Positions 1 to 12,175 of a stretch of 64,000 nucleotides of DNA are shown here, in pieces. A program made the translations under genes and the position numbers. Under the pieces are notes generated by a model. It worked only from the letters and a program-made list of their open reading frames with translations. It was not told where the DNA came from and did not search any database. The stretch's first letter is position 1; every line of letters begins with the position of its first letter. The stretch comes from Nectonema munidae (lineage: Eukaryota; Nematomorpha; Nectonematoida; Nectonematidae). The stretch is taken from NCBI GenBank assembly GCA_030549495.1, contig JAUIRK010000922.1, positions 491,548-555,547 on the forward strand, given 5' to 3'.

Positions 1-940
1 TGTACCTTTAGCCATAAAAAACAAATATGTGTTTCTATTCAAAAATAATTTACTTTTTAAACAATCATCATCATCATTATTCATTCGCTCTCAAAAGGAG
101 CAGGTCTGCATCTTCCTCTCATGATTTTTTACTTTTTAAACAATAAAATTAATAATACCGGGAAGTAAATATTTTCCCGAGATCGAAAATTAGTTGCGGC
201 ATCTGGAAAGAAACACTATTTTAAGTGACCAACTTGAATTATTTTCTTTCCAAGAAAAGGAATAATATAATAAATTGCATTTTGATTTATATCTTTAGAA
301 AGCTAAATTTAATATTTTGTGGTGTCCAAAAGTGGACTTTGTTTTTTAAAATAACACAAAATATAAATAATCTTATACCTAACAAAAATTTTGATATTTC
401 TCAATCATCACAATATTTACTTTTTGACACTTTTTCAAAAGTTAAAGTATATATTTCTTTGATGTGCTTTTTCATTTTTTCCATTTGTTTCATATGTAAT
501 TTTAAATATCGTGGAAAAAACTTAATATCTATTGTTTCGAATATTTTTCTGCAATTTTAGTGTTCTTCTTTCTAAAAACTTGTTTATACTTTAGAGAATA
601 TTTTATTATTCCAAATTTATAACCAAATTCTTATATACCTGAGATTGTGAAGAATCGGGGTGAAACTCATGTGGGGTGATTTGGGGTGAAATTTCATGTT
701 CCTAAGAATAAATGAACAAAATAGTTCTGCTTGAATTCGACAATTAATTATCAGTACGCAATTTCAAAGTGACTTTGAACGTTAAAATTTCTAAAAGATT
801 CATTTTCTTTTAATTTTGCTTCGAACTTTTTGCTCATGGTTTACAAATAGTTTTTTCTATTGTCTACAATAAAATTTCTCATTGTTAACAAAACAAGAAA
901 TGGAAAACAACTCTTCCTTTGGTTGAATTTTAATTTTTCA
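1..940. other. AT-rich edge sequence, no gene seen
   Basis: I see no supportable gene here. The open frame at 225-560 is low-complexity and hydrophobic and looks like chance in AT-rich DNA. A short stretch near 61-125 has ATC trinucleotide repeats followed by a more GC-rich run with an AAGGAGCAGG motif. It could be the tail of a LINE or SINE, but I cannot assign it. Confidence 0.4.
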
Positions 941-1159
941 GACCTCACCTTTTTGCTTCAAACACTTCGAAATAATCTGGCAAGAATGATTACATCTTTT
1001 GTTCGTTCTAACTTCAATGATTGGTCTAGGAAAGATAGCAAGGCACAAATTCTAGAAGCACAACAGCATATTTGTTACAGGAAGAAAGCAAATGTGCGTT
1101 TACTAGATATCAATGCATTTCGTTCCACAGATTTCAAATGGAAAAAAGTTTGCCTTTGA
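941..1159 (+). CDS. Possible terminal exon of an unrecognised gene
   Basis: A T-rich tract ending in TTTTTCAG at about 940 looks like a splice acceptor. It is followed by 72 codons of more balanced composition ending in TGA at 1157-1159. The peptide is mixed-charge, with FVRSNFNDWSRKD in the middle and FKWKKVCL at the end. I recognise no family. If real, it is the last exon of a gene entering from the left edge, since no partner exon is visible. It could equally be a chance open frame in a transposon fragment. Confidence 0.25.
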   Translation, partial: DLTFLLQTLRNNLARMITSFVRSNFNDWSRKDSKAQILEAQQHICYRKKANVRLLDINAFRSTDFKWKKVCL

Positions 1160-1301
1160 CATTGCTCTACTTTCTACTGTTATCTAACGCATTCAGCTAT
1201 TTGATTAAACTAAAAAGGTAACGCCATGGGAAATCATATTTTTTGCAAGTTTGGCTAATCCATATATATCGTCTTTATTATTTAAATTTTGTTTATTTAT
1301 A

Positions 1302-1400
1302 GGCTGACCATATGTACCGTTTTAAACGGGACAGCCCCGTTTTTATCATGTTTTTTAATGGTCCTGTCCTTGTCCCATATATTTTATCTAAATTGTATAG
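1302..1400. repeat. Palindromic MITE-like fragment
   Basis: The block has a perfect short palindrome, CCGTTTTAAACGG, followed by GGGACAGCCCCG and later GGTCCTGTCC. The pattern GGCTGACCATATG next to a 'gggacag' palindrome resembles ends of non-autonomous hAT-type elements, but I could not define the other end or a target duplication. Confidence 0.35.
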
Positions 1401-1498
1401 CTGTAGAATGTGTTATTTACTTCTTGTTATAATCTCGATGATTTATTTTTATAGACTTGTGGATGCTTAGTTGATTATAATAAAAATCCCAAGTTTGT

Positions 1499-2323
1499 AT
1501 GGAAAACGATAACGTTTTTGATATATCAAGATTTAAAAGCAATGAATTCGAGGAATCTCATGAAGATAAAAGTTCTTTTTGCTTAAAAGAGCAAGATAGA
1601 AATAGTTCCAAATTTGAAGCTGAAAACAAAGTTTTGAAAGATGAGAATGAAAGTCTGAGCAAAGCTCTAAAGGAATCGGGAAGAAAAGAAAACGTCTTGA
1701 TGATGCGCTTAACCTCAAAAGAACAGGAACTACAGGAATGCTACACCCAAATCCAAGACTTAAAAGCCATGACTATTTTCTCTGGCAAAGTCAATAAAGC
1801 TTCGTACGTTGACCCCGTGATCAATACATTCATTCAACAACTACGAAAAGACTTAGATTCTAAGAAGAAGAAAATCAAGATGTTGGAAGAGAAATTGGAA
1901 GCTAAAAACTACAACCCCGACAGCAACATCGGCAAAAGGTTGATTAGAAAGTGCAGGACGCTATGCAAGGAAAATGCAGAACTGGAGAAGTTGTGTGGCA
2001 GTGGGCATGTCAACAAACTGGAAAATGATCTGGTGATGAGGAAAAACTTTGTCGAAGTTTGCAAAAAGAACCAGAAGGAAGTGAATGAGAGCGTTTCTGC
2101 TTTGGAGGAGGAGAACGAGGCGTTACGAGCTTTCACAATGGAGATGATGAAAGAAAAAAAGATTTTGAAGACGAAGTTGTTGGACGCTTACGGCAAGTTG
2201 GAAGAAGAAAGTTATAGGAGTTCTGATGAAAAGACGACAATAATCACTGATTACGGAGCTGATATAACAATGAATTTTTTGAACGAAAACCTTGATGAAT
2301 TTGATGAGAAAGAAAGTGTTTGA
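1499..2323 (+). CDS. WTAP: WTAP / fl(2)d homologue, m6A methyltransferase regulatory subunit
   Basis: The single open frame of 274 codons encodes a mostly helical, charged protein. Residues about 60-80 read RKENVLMMRLTSKEQELQEC, which aligns without gaps to the most conserved segment of animal WTAP. A second conserved block, YNPDSNIGKRLIRKCR, lies near residue 138 and is followed by a long coiled coil to about residue 225. WTAP is a nuclear-speckle protein that homodimerises through this coiled coil and brings METTL3/METTL14 to RNA; in flies it is needed for Sxl splicing. The protein is shorter than human WTAP (396 aa) because it lacks the low-complexity Ser-rich C-terminal tail. It ends in an acidic tail with FDEKESV. 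The first ATG of the frame is used as the start. There is no intron, unlike the intron-rich neighbour U2SURP, so it is either a naturally compact gene or an old retrocopy. I see no poly-A remnant. Confidence 0.9.
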   Translation: MENDNVFDISRFKSNEFEESHEDKSSFCLKEQDRNSSKFEAENKVLKDENESLSKALKESGRKENVLMMRLTSKEQELQECYTQIQDLKAMTIFSGKVNKASYVDPVINTFIQQLRKDLDSKKKKIKMLEEKLEAKNYNPDSNIGKRLIRKCRTLCKENAELEKLCGSGHVNKLENDLVMRKNFVEVCKKNQKEVNESVSALEEENEALRAFTMEMMKEKKILKTKLLDAYGKLEEESYRSSDEKTTIITDYGADITMNFLNENLDEFDEKESV

Positions 2324-2404
2324 CAATAGTATTTCTTTAATATTCTTACTAATTAAAACGACTATTTCAATTAATTTTTTTTTCAAATTTACGTTAGTTT
2401 TAGA

Positions 2405-2632
2405 TTTATTTAAATAAATTTCAAAATGTAATATAATTTATTGGGCACAAGATTTAAAACGTGAATTTTCGCTGACACTGGGCTTTTTCAAACCACTATA
2501 ATAATGAGTAGGGTAGAAGTTGAAAACTTCCGTTTTAAATCTTGTGCCCAATAAATTTTATATTACTTTTTGAAATTTATTTTAATTTTCCTTTAATTTA
2601 TGGGTCAACTTCAGCATCAGATTTACATCTTC
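2405..2632. repeat. Fold-back MITE, copy A
   Basis: Imperfect inverted arms of about 50 bp face each other. The left arm ends TTGGGCACAAGATTTAAAAC and the right arm starts with the reverse complement, GTTTTAAATCTTGTGCCCAA. A short core contains CCACTATAATAATGAGTAGG. About 80 bp further right, up to GATTTACAT, is also shared with copy B at 8845-9048. It begins just past the WTAP stop codon, so it may supply part of the WTAP 3' UTR, including an AATAAA near 2413. Confidence 0.7.
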
Positions 2633-3429
2633 TACAAATTCAGATTTATTTAAAGATCAAATCACATAGTGAACCAAAAATAACAAGTTAAAGTATCATC
2701 ATAAAAACACACAAGGAGTAAATATTGTTAGAATATAATTTATTTCTGATTTCAATAAAGTCAAGAATTGTAAAAAATTCTTTTATTTTAGGTATTCTTA
2801 TTGACAAGGACACACGATTTTACTGTTACACGAAGGACACAGTAATGGAGAAAAAAGCCCATACGCTTTTTCATATATAATATAGTATTTACAAAACTAT
2901 TAACATTTGAATGATGAATTATGACATATTTCAACTCTATTATTTACGAGGGGTTGGGGTATGGGGTTTTCAAGACCTCCTCTTGTTCTATAACTCAAAT
3001 TAAATTCAAATCATTACATTATTCCACTTGATTTTCTTGACTTTTCCTGAAACATCTAGAAGCGTATCTTTACTTTTTTTTGAAATTTTTTTGATACATT
3101 TTTATTATAAATTGTAAGTTATTGACGAGGGGGTTTTCACCTCTCCCCCTTTTTTTTTTAATATTTCTTATAGTTCAATGACCTTTCCGCCCTTTTTCTA
3201 TCCATTCTGTTTTTGTTTTGTTATGTATAATAGCATTTTTATAGAATTTTTAATAAACTATTCTTCATTCTTTTATGTCCTATCAAAATCGAAATTTAAA
3301 AATTTTATTTTAAAAATTTATAAAAATTCAATCTTGAACAAAAGAATAGTTTTTGCTCCAAATTTATAGTTTCAAAATATGCATTTGTAAAAATTTATGT
3401 ATGTTATATGGGTGTAAGTGTATTATATG

Positions 3430-3820
3430 GCAAGCGGCTATTCCTCGCCAAGAGACATTTCTCGCCATCCACATTAGGAGATGGATGAGATATAGTGATG
3501 AATTATACATTTTTCTTTCTTTTGATCGTGCCGCTTTCACACTACCACTCGATTTCTTGCCACATGATAGTATTATTTTTCTCATCACTTTCCACTCGTT
3601 TCTTTCGCAACTAATATTTTCCTTATCACTCCTCTCTCGTGTCTCTCGCAACTATTATTTTTCTCATCACTTCTTCTATATCTAGCGGCATCACAAACCA
3701 TTCAGCAAACACAATGCACAAACTCACTTTTATAAACATTTATAATTCACATTTTTAACTTGATTCTACGCAAATCATATTATTTTTAGATATACCCATA
3801 AATATTAGATATATTTTAAG
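3430..3820 (+). repeat. Left TIR of the MULE
   Basis: Inverted copy of 5833-6200. It contains CCTCGCCAAGAGACATTTCT near the outer end and GATTCTACGCAAATCATATT near the inner end. An open frame of about 95 codons on the minus strand is simply TIR sequence, because the same frame reappears in the other arm. Confidence 0.85.
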
Positions 3821-4994
3821 ATATACTATTAAATTTATAGATTTAGTTGTAAAATATTTTTTAAATATACCTGAAAATGTTTCATGAAGGATTTAAGTAT
3901 TACAAAAGAAGGGAAGATAGTGATCAGATTGCTATTACTGCAGTAAAAGTTCTTGTTGTCCTGGTGAGAGAATATTTTTATAAGTTTGTCTGATCTTTGT
4001 AGCTTTTGCAACTATAATCATACAATACACAAATTTTAGTTTTATAACTTTATCTGGTCTACTTTTTTCGCTATCAAATTTAGCAAATATTGGCACGTGC
4101 TCGTTCATCTTGCTAATTATTTAAAAAAAAGCACAAAATGATAATAATTCATGGCTATATAAACTGCACAGAATTTTTATTTCTACAATCCATAACCGTT
4201 GTGGGAAAAAATCTTGCCCAAGTATTCTCAAAATTTTGAAATCATAAAAAATATTTTCAAAATATCATTTTTATCTATACTCAACAAATGTTTATTTAAT
4301 AATAGAACTAAGTATAAATGCGATATTTTTTCAGTTTTAGTTGGATTTAGTTTTTTTAATTTTCTTTCAAATAAAATAAAGCAAAAATAATATGAATTTG
4401 AATATTTCGTATATTTTTAATCAGTTTTTCATTGATTTATAATTTATTTTTAAATAGAAGATATTGTTTAAAAAAAATTTTTTTGCTTTTCGTATTATAC
4501 AAAATTTTATTAAAGTTAAAATTACAAAGTAATTATTTTTAGTTTTTCCCATGATTTTATATTTTTATAATTTTTGAACATTTTTAGGTAAAGTTATAGT
4601 TAGAATGATGATCCAATAACACTTTTCTTTTTTGATCATAATCATGAGAAGATTAATGAGCTAGTTGAAAAGTTTGACCGAAATATACAACATGAAGCTA
4701 AATATTCATATAAAACAACTATTTAAATTTATCAGTATTTTTTAAGTTTTCAAAAATTTATTAAAACTTGTCAAATTTACTTTATTCGAAAGGAAAATAT
4801 AACAAATCTTACCCAAGAAGTGGAAAAAATTATACATCAAAAAAAGCATCTTGGAAAAATAAGTATAATAAAATAGGAACAAAGCTACAACGGTTTAAAT
4901 TTTGATATACCTGAAAAATATCATCAGCAAATCGCCTTAATTTTTTGCAACTGGATGTTTTACAGAGCAAAACAAAAGATTAATCATTTTTCAT

Positions 4995-5155
4995 GAAAAG
5001 ATATTGGAACATTTAGTTCAAACGCTCATGTTTCTGAAATATATATAGATGGAACTTTTAAAAAAGCGCCACTTTTATTCTACCAAATAATATCCATACA
5101 CGCATTTCTTAACGATACACAAGTTGTTTTATTCTACCTTAATTAAAAATCCAAA
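4995..5155 (+). pseudogene. MULE transposase fragment
   Basis: One frame reads through IYIDGTFKKAPLLFYQ followed by IISIHAF and VVLFYLN. This matches the MULE transposase DDE core, in which the first catalytic Asp lies in a 'DGTF' motif followed by a 'P..F.Q...IHA' stretch. Flanking sequence is littered with stops, so only the first part of the catalytic domain survives. It lies between the long TIRs and explains what kind of element they bound. Confidence 0.7.
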
Positions 5156-5832
5156 GCCTTACCACCATATTAAGAATAGATTATGTTCAAAACTTATGGT
5201 TATGAATAACAATCTTATGCGGACAAACAAAGAAATGATCTGATCACCATGAATAAAATCATACAAATGCAAACAAGAAGACTTGTATATTTTAGTTGTA
5301 CTTTTAAATGTGTTTCTTGCTTCCTTCTTCAAATTTGATTTGAATAATTCTTTGTTTTCGTTGAGTGCATCATGATTATGCATAACACGTTTTAGAATTG
5401 TGTGGTTTTCATCTTTTTTCATAAATATCTTTCCTGTTTAATTTTTTGTTTCAAAAGAAGTATTTTCGTTAAATGAATTATGAAGTCGATGTTTTAATTT
5501 ATTTGTAATTATAAGTTAAGATTTACAGTTGATAAGAATAATTAGGCTGTTATCTTATCATTGTATATCTAGCCTATACATTTCTTAATAAGTAACTAGA
5601 AGCGCCATTACTATAATTAGAAAGCGCAAATAAGTAGTTAACTTTCGTTAAAAAATTTTTGGCAAATATTCATCGATCAATCTTATATTATATCTGTTAG
5701 AAGTTAAAAGGCACTATAAGTTTGAAAATTGCAAATTATAATAAATTTGATTGAAATTTGAAAAGCCGTTCAAAGCATGCAAAAAATTTTTGATTGACAG
5801 ATACGTAAACTGGACAATTAAAAAATATTTTA

Positions 5833-6200
5833 ATATTTAATAGTATATCTAAAAATAATATGATTTGCGTAGAATCAAGTTAGAAATGTGAATTAGTTAA
5901 TCAAGTTAGAATTTGTGTATTTGTGTTTGCTGAATGGTTTGTGATGCCGCTAGGTATAGAAGAAGTGGTGAGAAAAATAATAGTTGCGAGAGACACGAGA
6001 GAGAAGTGATAAGGAAAATATGAGTTGCGAAAGAAACGAGTGGAAAGTGATGAGAAAAATAATACTATCATGTGGCAAGAAATCGAGTGGTAGTGTGAAA
6101 GCGGCACGATCAAAGGAAAGAAAAATGTATAATTCATCACTATATCACATCCATCTCCTAATGTGGATGGCGAGAAATGTCCCTTGGCGAGGAATGTCCT
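5833..6200 (-). repeat. Right TIR of the MULE
   Basis: Inverted copy of 3430-3820. The inner end has AATATGATTTGCGTAGAATC and the outer end has TGGCGAGAAATGTCCC. It is followed by an AT stretch and the TG tract. Confidence 0.85.
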
Positions 6201-6222
6201 ACAACCGTATTATATATATAAT

Positions 6223-6675
<453 letters not shown>

Positions 6676-6947
6676 TTTCTATATAATAAGCTATCCCATA
6701 TTTTTTCTCTCTTTCTCTACTTTCTTATCAGGTTACGTAAAATATTGAAACCAATAAATGCAAGTTGTTTATCTTTTTTCCATCTTCATTCTGTGCACAT
6801 TCTTATAATTGATTTTTTTCTTCATCTGTGATATTTTCTGACCGTAATCTTCGCATGAATTCAATGTTTATCATTTTTTGATGAAAGCTTATCTATGCAT
6901 TGATCCACAACCTTTTCCAACAATTTGTTGCTGAATAATTTTCTCTA

Positions 6948-8725
6948 TTGCTCTTATTTCGTATGGAATTTTTATCATCATCATCATCACCTCTGACAAC
7001 AAGTTCTTCTGACGAAAATGAATCATTTTCATCAATTTCAGATTCTGAAGCATCTGATATTTATACAGGTGAGAGTAATCTAGAAGCAGTGGAATTAGAA
7101 GAAGTATTTGACGCGGAAGATATTTCTCTTAAAGCTCCAGATGGAACACAGTTCTTCTGGGAACCTCAACAATCTTCAAGAGGTAGATCTCAAGCTAGAA
7201 ACTGTAGAGATATCTCTTCACGTCCATATGGACCTTCTGATGATGCAAAAAGCTTGAAGGAAATTGATAAAATTTTTGATTTGTTTTTTAACCCTCCTTT
7301 GGTTTCTCATATATACGAGATGACTCACAAAAAAGCAGATGATAATTACAAGTAAGTTTATTTTTCTATAAATCTTTATGTGAGATATAAGAAACTCTAT
7401 GATTCTAGGAAAGAGTCCCCTAAGTGGTTGGATTTGAAAGCGTATCATGAAAAGTTTGTTATAAGGTTTGCTTGCCTATTTTGGTTGTCTAATTTTTTTG
7501 GGAAAATTTAAAAACCAAAAAATTGGGTATAAGCCCGTTTTGCAATGATGGAGATCCTTTCTTACGTGCTGCACTCAGGAGAAGGATGTTCCAATTTATC
7601 AAAATTTTTATACGCTTTGACGATGCCGCCACTAGAGAGCCTTCAGACAAACTAGCAGCTATTAGGCCTATTTAAAATAACTTTTTTGAAAAATGCCATA
7701 AATTTTGGACACCACTTGATGCTGTAACTATAGACGAGCAATTAGTGAAATTTCGTGGCGGGTGTTCTCAAAAAGTGTACGACCCTAAAAAGCCGGGCCA
7801 TTATGGCTTAAAATTCTATCATCTTAATAATTCTAACACATTTTATGTTATGAAGCCCGAAATTTATGTTTTAGGATTAATTGATCGGGAATATTTTTCA
7901 AGTCTAGAAATCTGTAAGCGTCTATAGAAAGTAGCAATCTCCCTTCAGGGTGTGGTATTTATCTTGACAGATTTTTTTACATCTCATGCTTTAGCGGAGT
8001 GGACTCTTTCCAAAAATTTGACAATTTGTGGGACAGTAAATCCTATACGTAGATTTGTTCCGTATATTTTAAAACCTAAATTTTTACGCACGTTAAATTT
8101 AAGTGAAACTGAGAGCAAAATTGTATATTCCAATATTTCATCACTTTGTGTTTATATACCTGAAAGGCATGCTAGAAAGAATTTTAAAGCAGTTTATGTC
8201 TTATCTACGCAGCATAGTAGAAGTGTTACTATCACATCAAATAAAAGAAAACCCAAAAGCCTAATTTCCTATAATAAATACAAAAGTGGGGTGGATTGTT
8301 TTAATCGAATGGCCAGAGATTTTACTAGTTATAAGACAAGTAGGCGATGGACAATTGCCGCATTTTCTAATTATTTAGATATAGCTGCCTACAACACATG
8401 GATTATCTACAAGCACAACTGCCCTAACGATGCTTTGCCCATTCGCCATGGAGGGAGAAAAATTTTATCAAAAAATTTAAGTTATAATTCTATGAGAACT
8501 AGGGCTAACACAAGTCAGATTTCAAGACCCTTCAAAAACCTTCTTTTTTACTATAATTTTTCTCCGCAAATTCACACAGCGGAAAGTAGTTCGGGCAGGG
8601 GATACTGTTCAATTCAAGAATGCAGACCTAGAACACGAGGCACAAGGAGGTGTTCAAATTGTAAAAAATTTATGTGCAAAAAACACACCTTATCTATTTG
8701 TTCTTCTTGCCGTTCTGATTTGTGA
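6948..8725 (+). pseudogene. piggyBac transposase, copy 1
   Basis: The acidic N-terminal region (6963-7350) has APDGTQFFWEP. A canonical-looking intron, GTAAGT to TTCTAG at about 7351-7409, may follow. The middle segment has FLRAALRRRMFQF and RFDDAATREPSDKLA. The catalytic region has VTIDEQLVKFRGG (first Asp), FILTDFFTSH (second) and NKYKSGVDCFNRM (third), then NYLDIAAYNTWI. The end is a Cys/His-rich finger, CSNCKKFMCKKHT. This is the piggyBac family DDD transposase order. In-frame stops interrupt it at about 7673 and 7925, so it is not functional. The catalytic Asp residues are still present, which suggests fairly recent decay. Confidence 0.9.
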
Positions 8726-8844
8726 TTTTGCTATTTTTTATCATGTTCAACATTATTACAATGCTTTATTATTTTTATTTTTTTGTATAACCCTTGATAT
8801 TTTATGAAATAAATTTCAAATTGTTTATAAATAGGTTTTTTGAT

Positions 8845-9048
8845 AGCACAGGATTTAAAACGGTGAATTTTGGCCGACACTCGGCTTTATCAAACCACTA
8901 TACTAATGAGTAGGGTGGAAGTTGAAAACTGGAAGGATTAGCGAAGAAGAAGCGTTTTAAATCCTGTGCCCAATAAATTATATTACTTTTTGAATTTTAT
9001 TTTAATTTTCCTTTAATTTATGGGTCAACTTCAGCATCAGATTTACAT
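8845..9048. repeat. Fold-back MITE, copy B
   Basis: Second copy of the element at 2405-2632, clearly similar throughout. The inverted arms are AGCACAGGATTTAAAACG and CGTTTTAAATCCTGTGC. An extra stretch of about 25 bp with GAAGAAGAAG lies before the right arm. It is inserted in piggyBac copy 1 just after the transposase stop. Confidence 0.75.
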
Positions 9049-9649
9049 TTTATGTTCAAGTTTAGGCGCTTTATTTTCAAAATGATTGCTTTATAAGATC
9101 TAAAATTTACTTATTCTATAATATTTTTTCAGTTCTAAAATTTTTTTAGCTACAAAAAACAGCCAAAAAGTTTTTTTAGATAAATATTTTAAAGTTTTTT
9201 TTGCTAAAGATGGCGTTAAAATTTATTTTTAATTTTTTTTTATGAAATTCACAATATAATCTGATAATTATATTGTACAGATTTCCACTCCTTATGCATA
9301 AAAAATTTCTCTCATGTTTTTTTAAAACTCAATTTTCAAAAATTTTGAAAAAATTTTCTCTTAAGGTCATGAAAACCGCAAAAAATTAAAGTCTGTAAAG
9401 AACAGTATATTTTTGATATTGGCACCAATTTATACTCCAGAGAATAACGTAAATTTACATACTATTTTTTTGGTATGTTATATATTAAATATTATATCAA
9501 AAACGGCATTGAAAATGCTGAATGGAGTAAAAAGGCCGTGTGTGTCCTGCGAAGGTTAAAAAGGACAAAAAGAATGTCTTTTATATTCGGAATGAGAACA
9601 TTAAAATTTCTCATGCGTGCAAAATTAAAATAAATATTGAGATCGCGGA

Positions 9650-10135
9650 ATATTAAGAAAATTCAAAATTCTATGAATTTCATTTCTGGACTTATTTTTC
9701 GAATACCTGCAAGTCCTGAAATCTCTTCAAAAATATCATCTCAAATTTCTTATGAAATATATTTTTTGAACCAGATCAACCATGCTAGTTTCATTCATGG
9801 ACCCAGTTTTTGCATTTAGGATTTGAAAATTTACTTCTAAAAAATTTCTCCAAATATATTGATTTAAATTTTACTTGAAATGTGTGTTTTTATACCAAAT
9901 CGATCATGCTAGCTTTGTTTCTGTACTCAGTTTTTGCATTTAGAGGTTTTAAAATATCTGCAAGTGCCAATATTTTGAATTTTAATTGAATATATGTTTT
10001 TATATCAAATTGACGGTGCTGGTTTCATTTTTGGACTCACTTTTCGCATTTACGATTTGAAAATATCTGAAAGCTTCAATCAAACTTCGGTTTACGTCTA
10101 AAAAACTGTCTCCAAAAATATTCCAACCTGAAAAA
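9650..10135. repeat. Degenerate tandem repeat, period about 125 bp
   Basis: Three or more diverged units share the ordered words CATGCTAG, CAGTTTTTGCATTTA, TTGAAAATATCTG and TCTCCAAAAATAT. A related block lies at 62280-62545. The open frame at 9637-9819 is a by-product. Confidence 0.7.
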
Positions 10136-11089
10136 TAATTGAAAAGTGAACGTGTGAGCAAACGAAATAATTTTAAAAAAGAAGTATGTATCTTGACTAA
10201 ATCGAAGCTCTTTCCAATGAACTAGGAAGTGATGTAATGTTCTAATATTGGGGGCTTCAAAAAAGATTTTAATCGTGAAAAAATGTTCCTCTTTTGCAAA
10301 ATCTTTAAACTAAGCTAGAGATTACAATCTTTAGAAAATCTGAAAATTTTGAATAGGTCAGAGTTAGCAAAACTGTCACAGATGCCAATATGTGAAGATT
10401 TAGTCAATATCAAGATAATTTTAAACTGAATTTGCGCATCTTTTTCCTTTGGCGTTCTTTAGAAAAAAAATTTCACCTTCTTTTAGATGAAGAAGGTGAA
10501 AATCTTTCTGTAATTGAATAATGAACATAAATGATAGAATAGTGAAAATGAGATGTAAAGAGAATTTCTTTTTATGCATTAAATATATATATTTGCTATG
10601 AAAAAGGAGTTTATACGCTGAACTAGTTAGTAATATCGCTAATAAAGTGTCCAATTTTTTTTACCATCTTTCAATGGGCATATCTATCAGAAATATTATT
10701 TCTAAAGTGTAGAAGAAATGATGTCGAGACGAGCCGATAACGAATTTGTAGCCAAAACAATGAAGGTCCTATCGAGATACCTAATTTACTCACAAAAAAT
10801 ATTTTGAGTGAATTAAACACCAAAAGTTGGTTTATTATAAATAAATTAAGAAAATAATTAGCAGAGAAATACTGCAAGTATTTGACATTGATTTATAGGC
10901 GTAATTGATTTTTATAAAAAGTGAACTTCACTAAATTGGGCATACTTCAAAATTATTTATATGTGTAAAAAACTTTTTAAGTATTTCAATAAAATTTTAA
11001 TTTTGACATGAGTTGTCATGTATAAATCAATTTTTTGACAGATTTGATTAAAAAAATAGGCATCACCACTGAATTCAGCATAGTTAAAA
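10136..11089. other. AT-rich intergenic sequence, nothing assigned
   Basis: No gene or bounded element is supportable. There is a short inverted AGAAGGTGAAA/TTTCACCTTCT hairpin near 10473-10500. The minus-strand open frames here are hydrophobic, low complexity and without recognisable motifs. Confidence 0.4.
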
Positions 11090-12175
11090 AATATTTATAC
11101 TTATTAACCTTTATACCATCTTTGGGTGATTTGAAATTTGCAAACTTTTTTTACACTTTACGAAAATATAACAATAGATGAATAGCTTCAGGCTTTTCGT
11201 GGCGGATGCCAATAAAGCAATATATTCTCTCAGCCAACAAAATATGGCATTAAAGTTTGGGTTTTATCTGAATTCTCCAGACGGAAAAGTTTAAGCTCCT
11301 AAATAACAAGGACAACGTTGTTTAGAATTAGTCTAAGGGGAGAAATCTCATTTTAGATAACTTTTTACCACATATAACCTTGCATCCATTGATGGAAAAA
11401 ATGGGACAATTGTGAGAGCGGTAAGATGGAACAAAACTTCTCTTGGAGAAAAAAATGTTTCTTTCGAAAGCAAACATCTTCCATAAATAATAAAGTTTTA
11501 TAATAAACATAAAGTAGGAATAGACACTTTAGTTGAGATCAACTACATACAGTCTTATAGGGGGAGCCGAAATCTATTTAAATTTTTTGCAATTTTGCTA
11601 AAAGTCTTCAGAGAATACGAAAGCTGTATTGTCTTTTAGAATTCGACTTGTCATATCGTTCATACAAACGATATGGTTCAACTACCAACAAGTATTGTTT
11701 TAGGAAAAAGCAAAATTAGTAAGGGTAATTTTCGAAGCCATTTTTCATAGGGGGGCTAGGCCCATGAGGCCTCCCCCTTGGATCCGCAACCGATCAACTA
11801 GTTGGAGCATATACAGTAAAAAGCAAAACTAAGCTCGCATTTTGTAGCATGATCGATATTTCAAATGTAAATAGTTTGTTTTATGACTAAAAGTCAATCC
11901 TAGTGGGAATGAAGAAAAAATAATACAGGAGACGCGTTTTTTAGAAGATATAGTAAAAATGTAGTGCAAAATTAAATATTAAGACGACCACGTCTTCAAA
12001 AGGGAGATTATTTACGTTCTCTTTTCAGAAATATTAGAGAGACACAAGAGGTTGTGGCATCTTCTTCAAATCAAACTAAAAAACTGCCTAAAGGAGCTCG
12101 CTGTTCTTTGTGTGTGGGAAGACAATTCCCCGTGTAAAAATGCAAAAAAAATATGCGGTAAGCATAAACGTGCTT
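11090..12175 (+). pseudogene. piggyBac transposase relic, copy 3
   Basis: Scattered frames spell the family in order. ITIDE then FRGGC and QPTKYGIKVWVL appear at about 11166-11270. KHKVGIDTLVEINY appears near 11510, with the third catalytic Asp. The C-terminal cysteine finger GARCSLCVGRQFP, then CKKICGKHKR, appears at about 12090-12170 in two frames. It has many stops and frameshifts and is more decayed than copies 1 and 2. A GC-rich scrap at about 11740-11800 looks like a separate small insertion. I could not find its ends. Confidence 0.75.

Larger units (their letters stand above)
3430..6200 (+). mobile_element. MULE (Mutator-like) with long terminal inverted repeats
   Basis: About 390 bp at 3430-3820 returns in inverted orientation at 5833-6200 with high identity and a few indels. 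Long TIRs around a central transposase are characteristic of Mutator-like elements. The interior (3820-5830) is very AT-rich and holds only a transposase remnant at about 4995-5150. Both ends share GGCGAGGAAT. I could not define a clean target duplication, since the right end abuts an AT/TG-rich tract. The element lies inside piggyBac copy 1, so it is the younger insertion. Confidence 0.8.

Noticed and set aside
225-560. Plus-strand frame of 111 codons near the left edge
   Set aside because: Low-complexity, Phe/Ile/Asn-rich, no motif or splice signal; typical of chance frames in AT-rich DNA.
1533-2386. Minus-strand frames opposite WTAP
   Set aside because: Antisense shadows of a well-supported coding sequence.
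3364-3651. Minus-strand frame of 95 codons resembling a duplicated protein
   Set aside because: It is the MULE terminal inverted repeat; the same frame recurs in the other arm and neither has gene signals.
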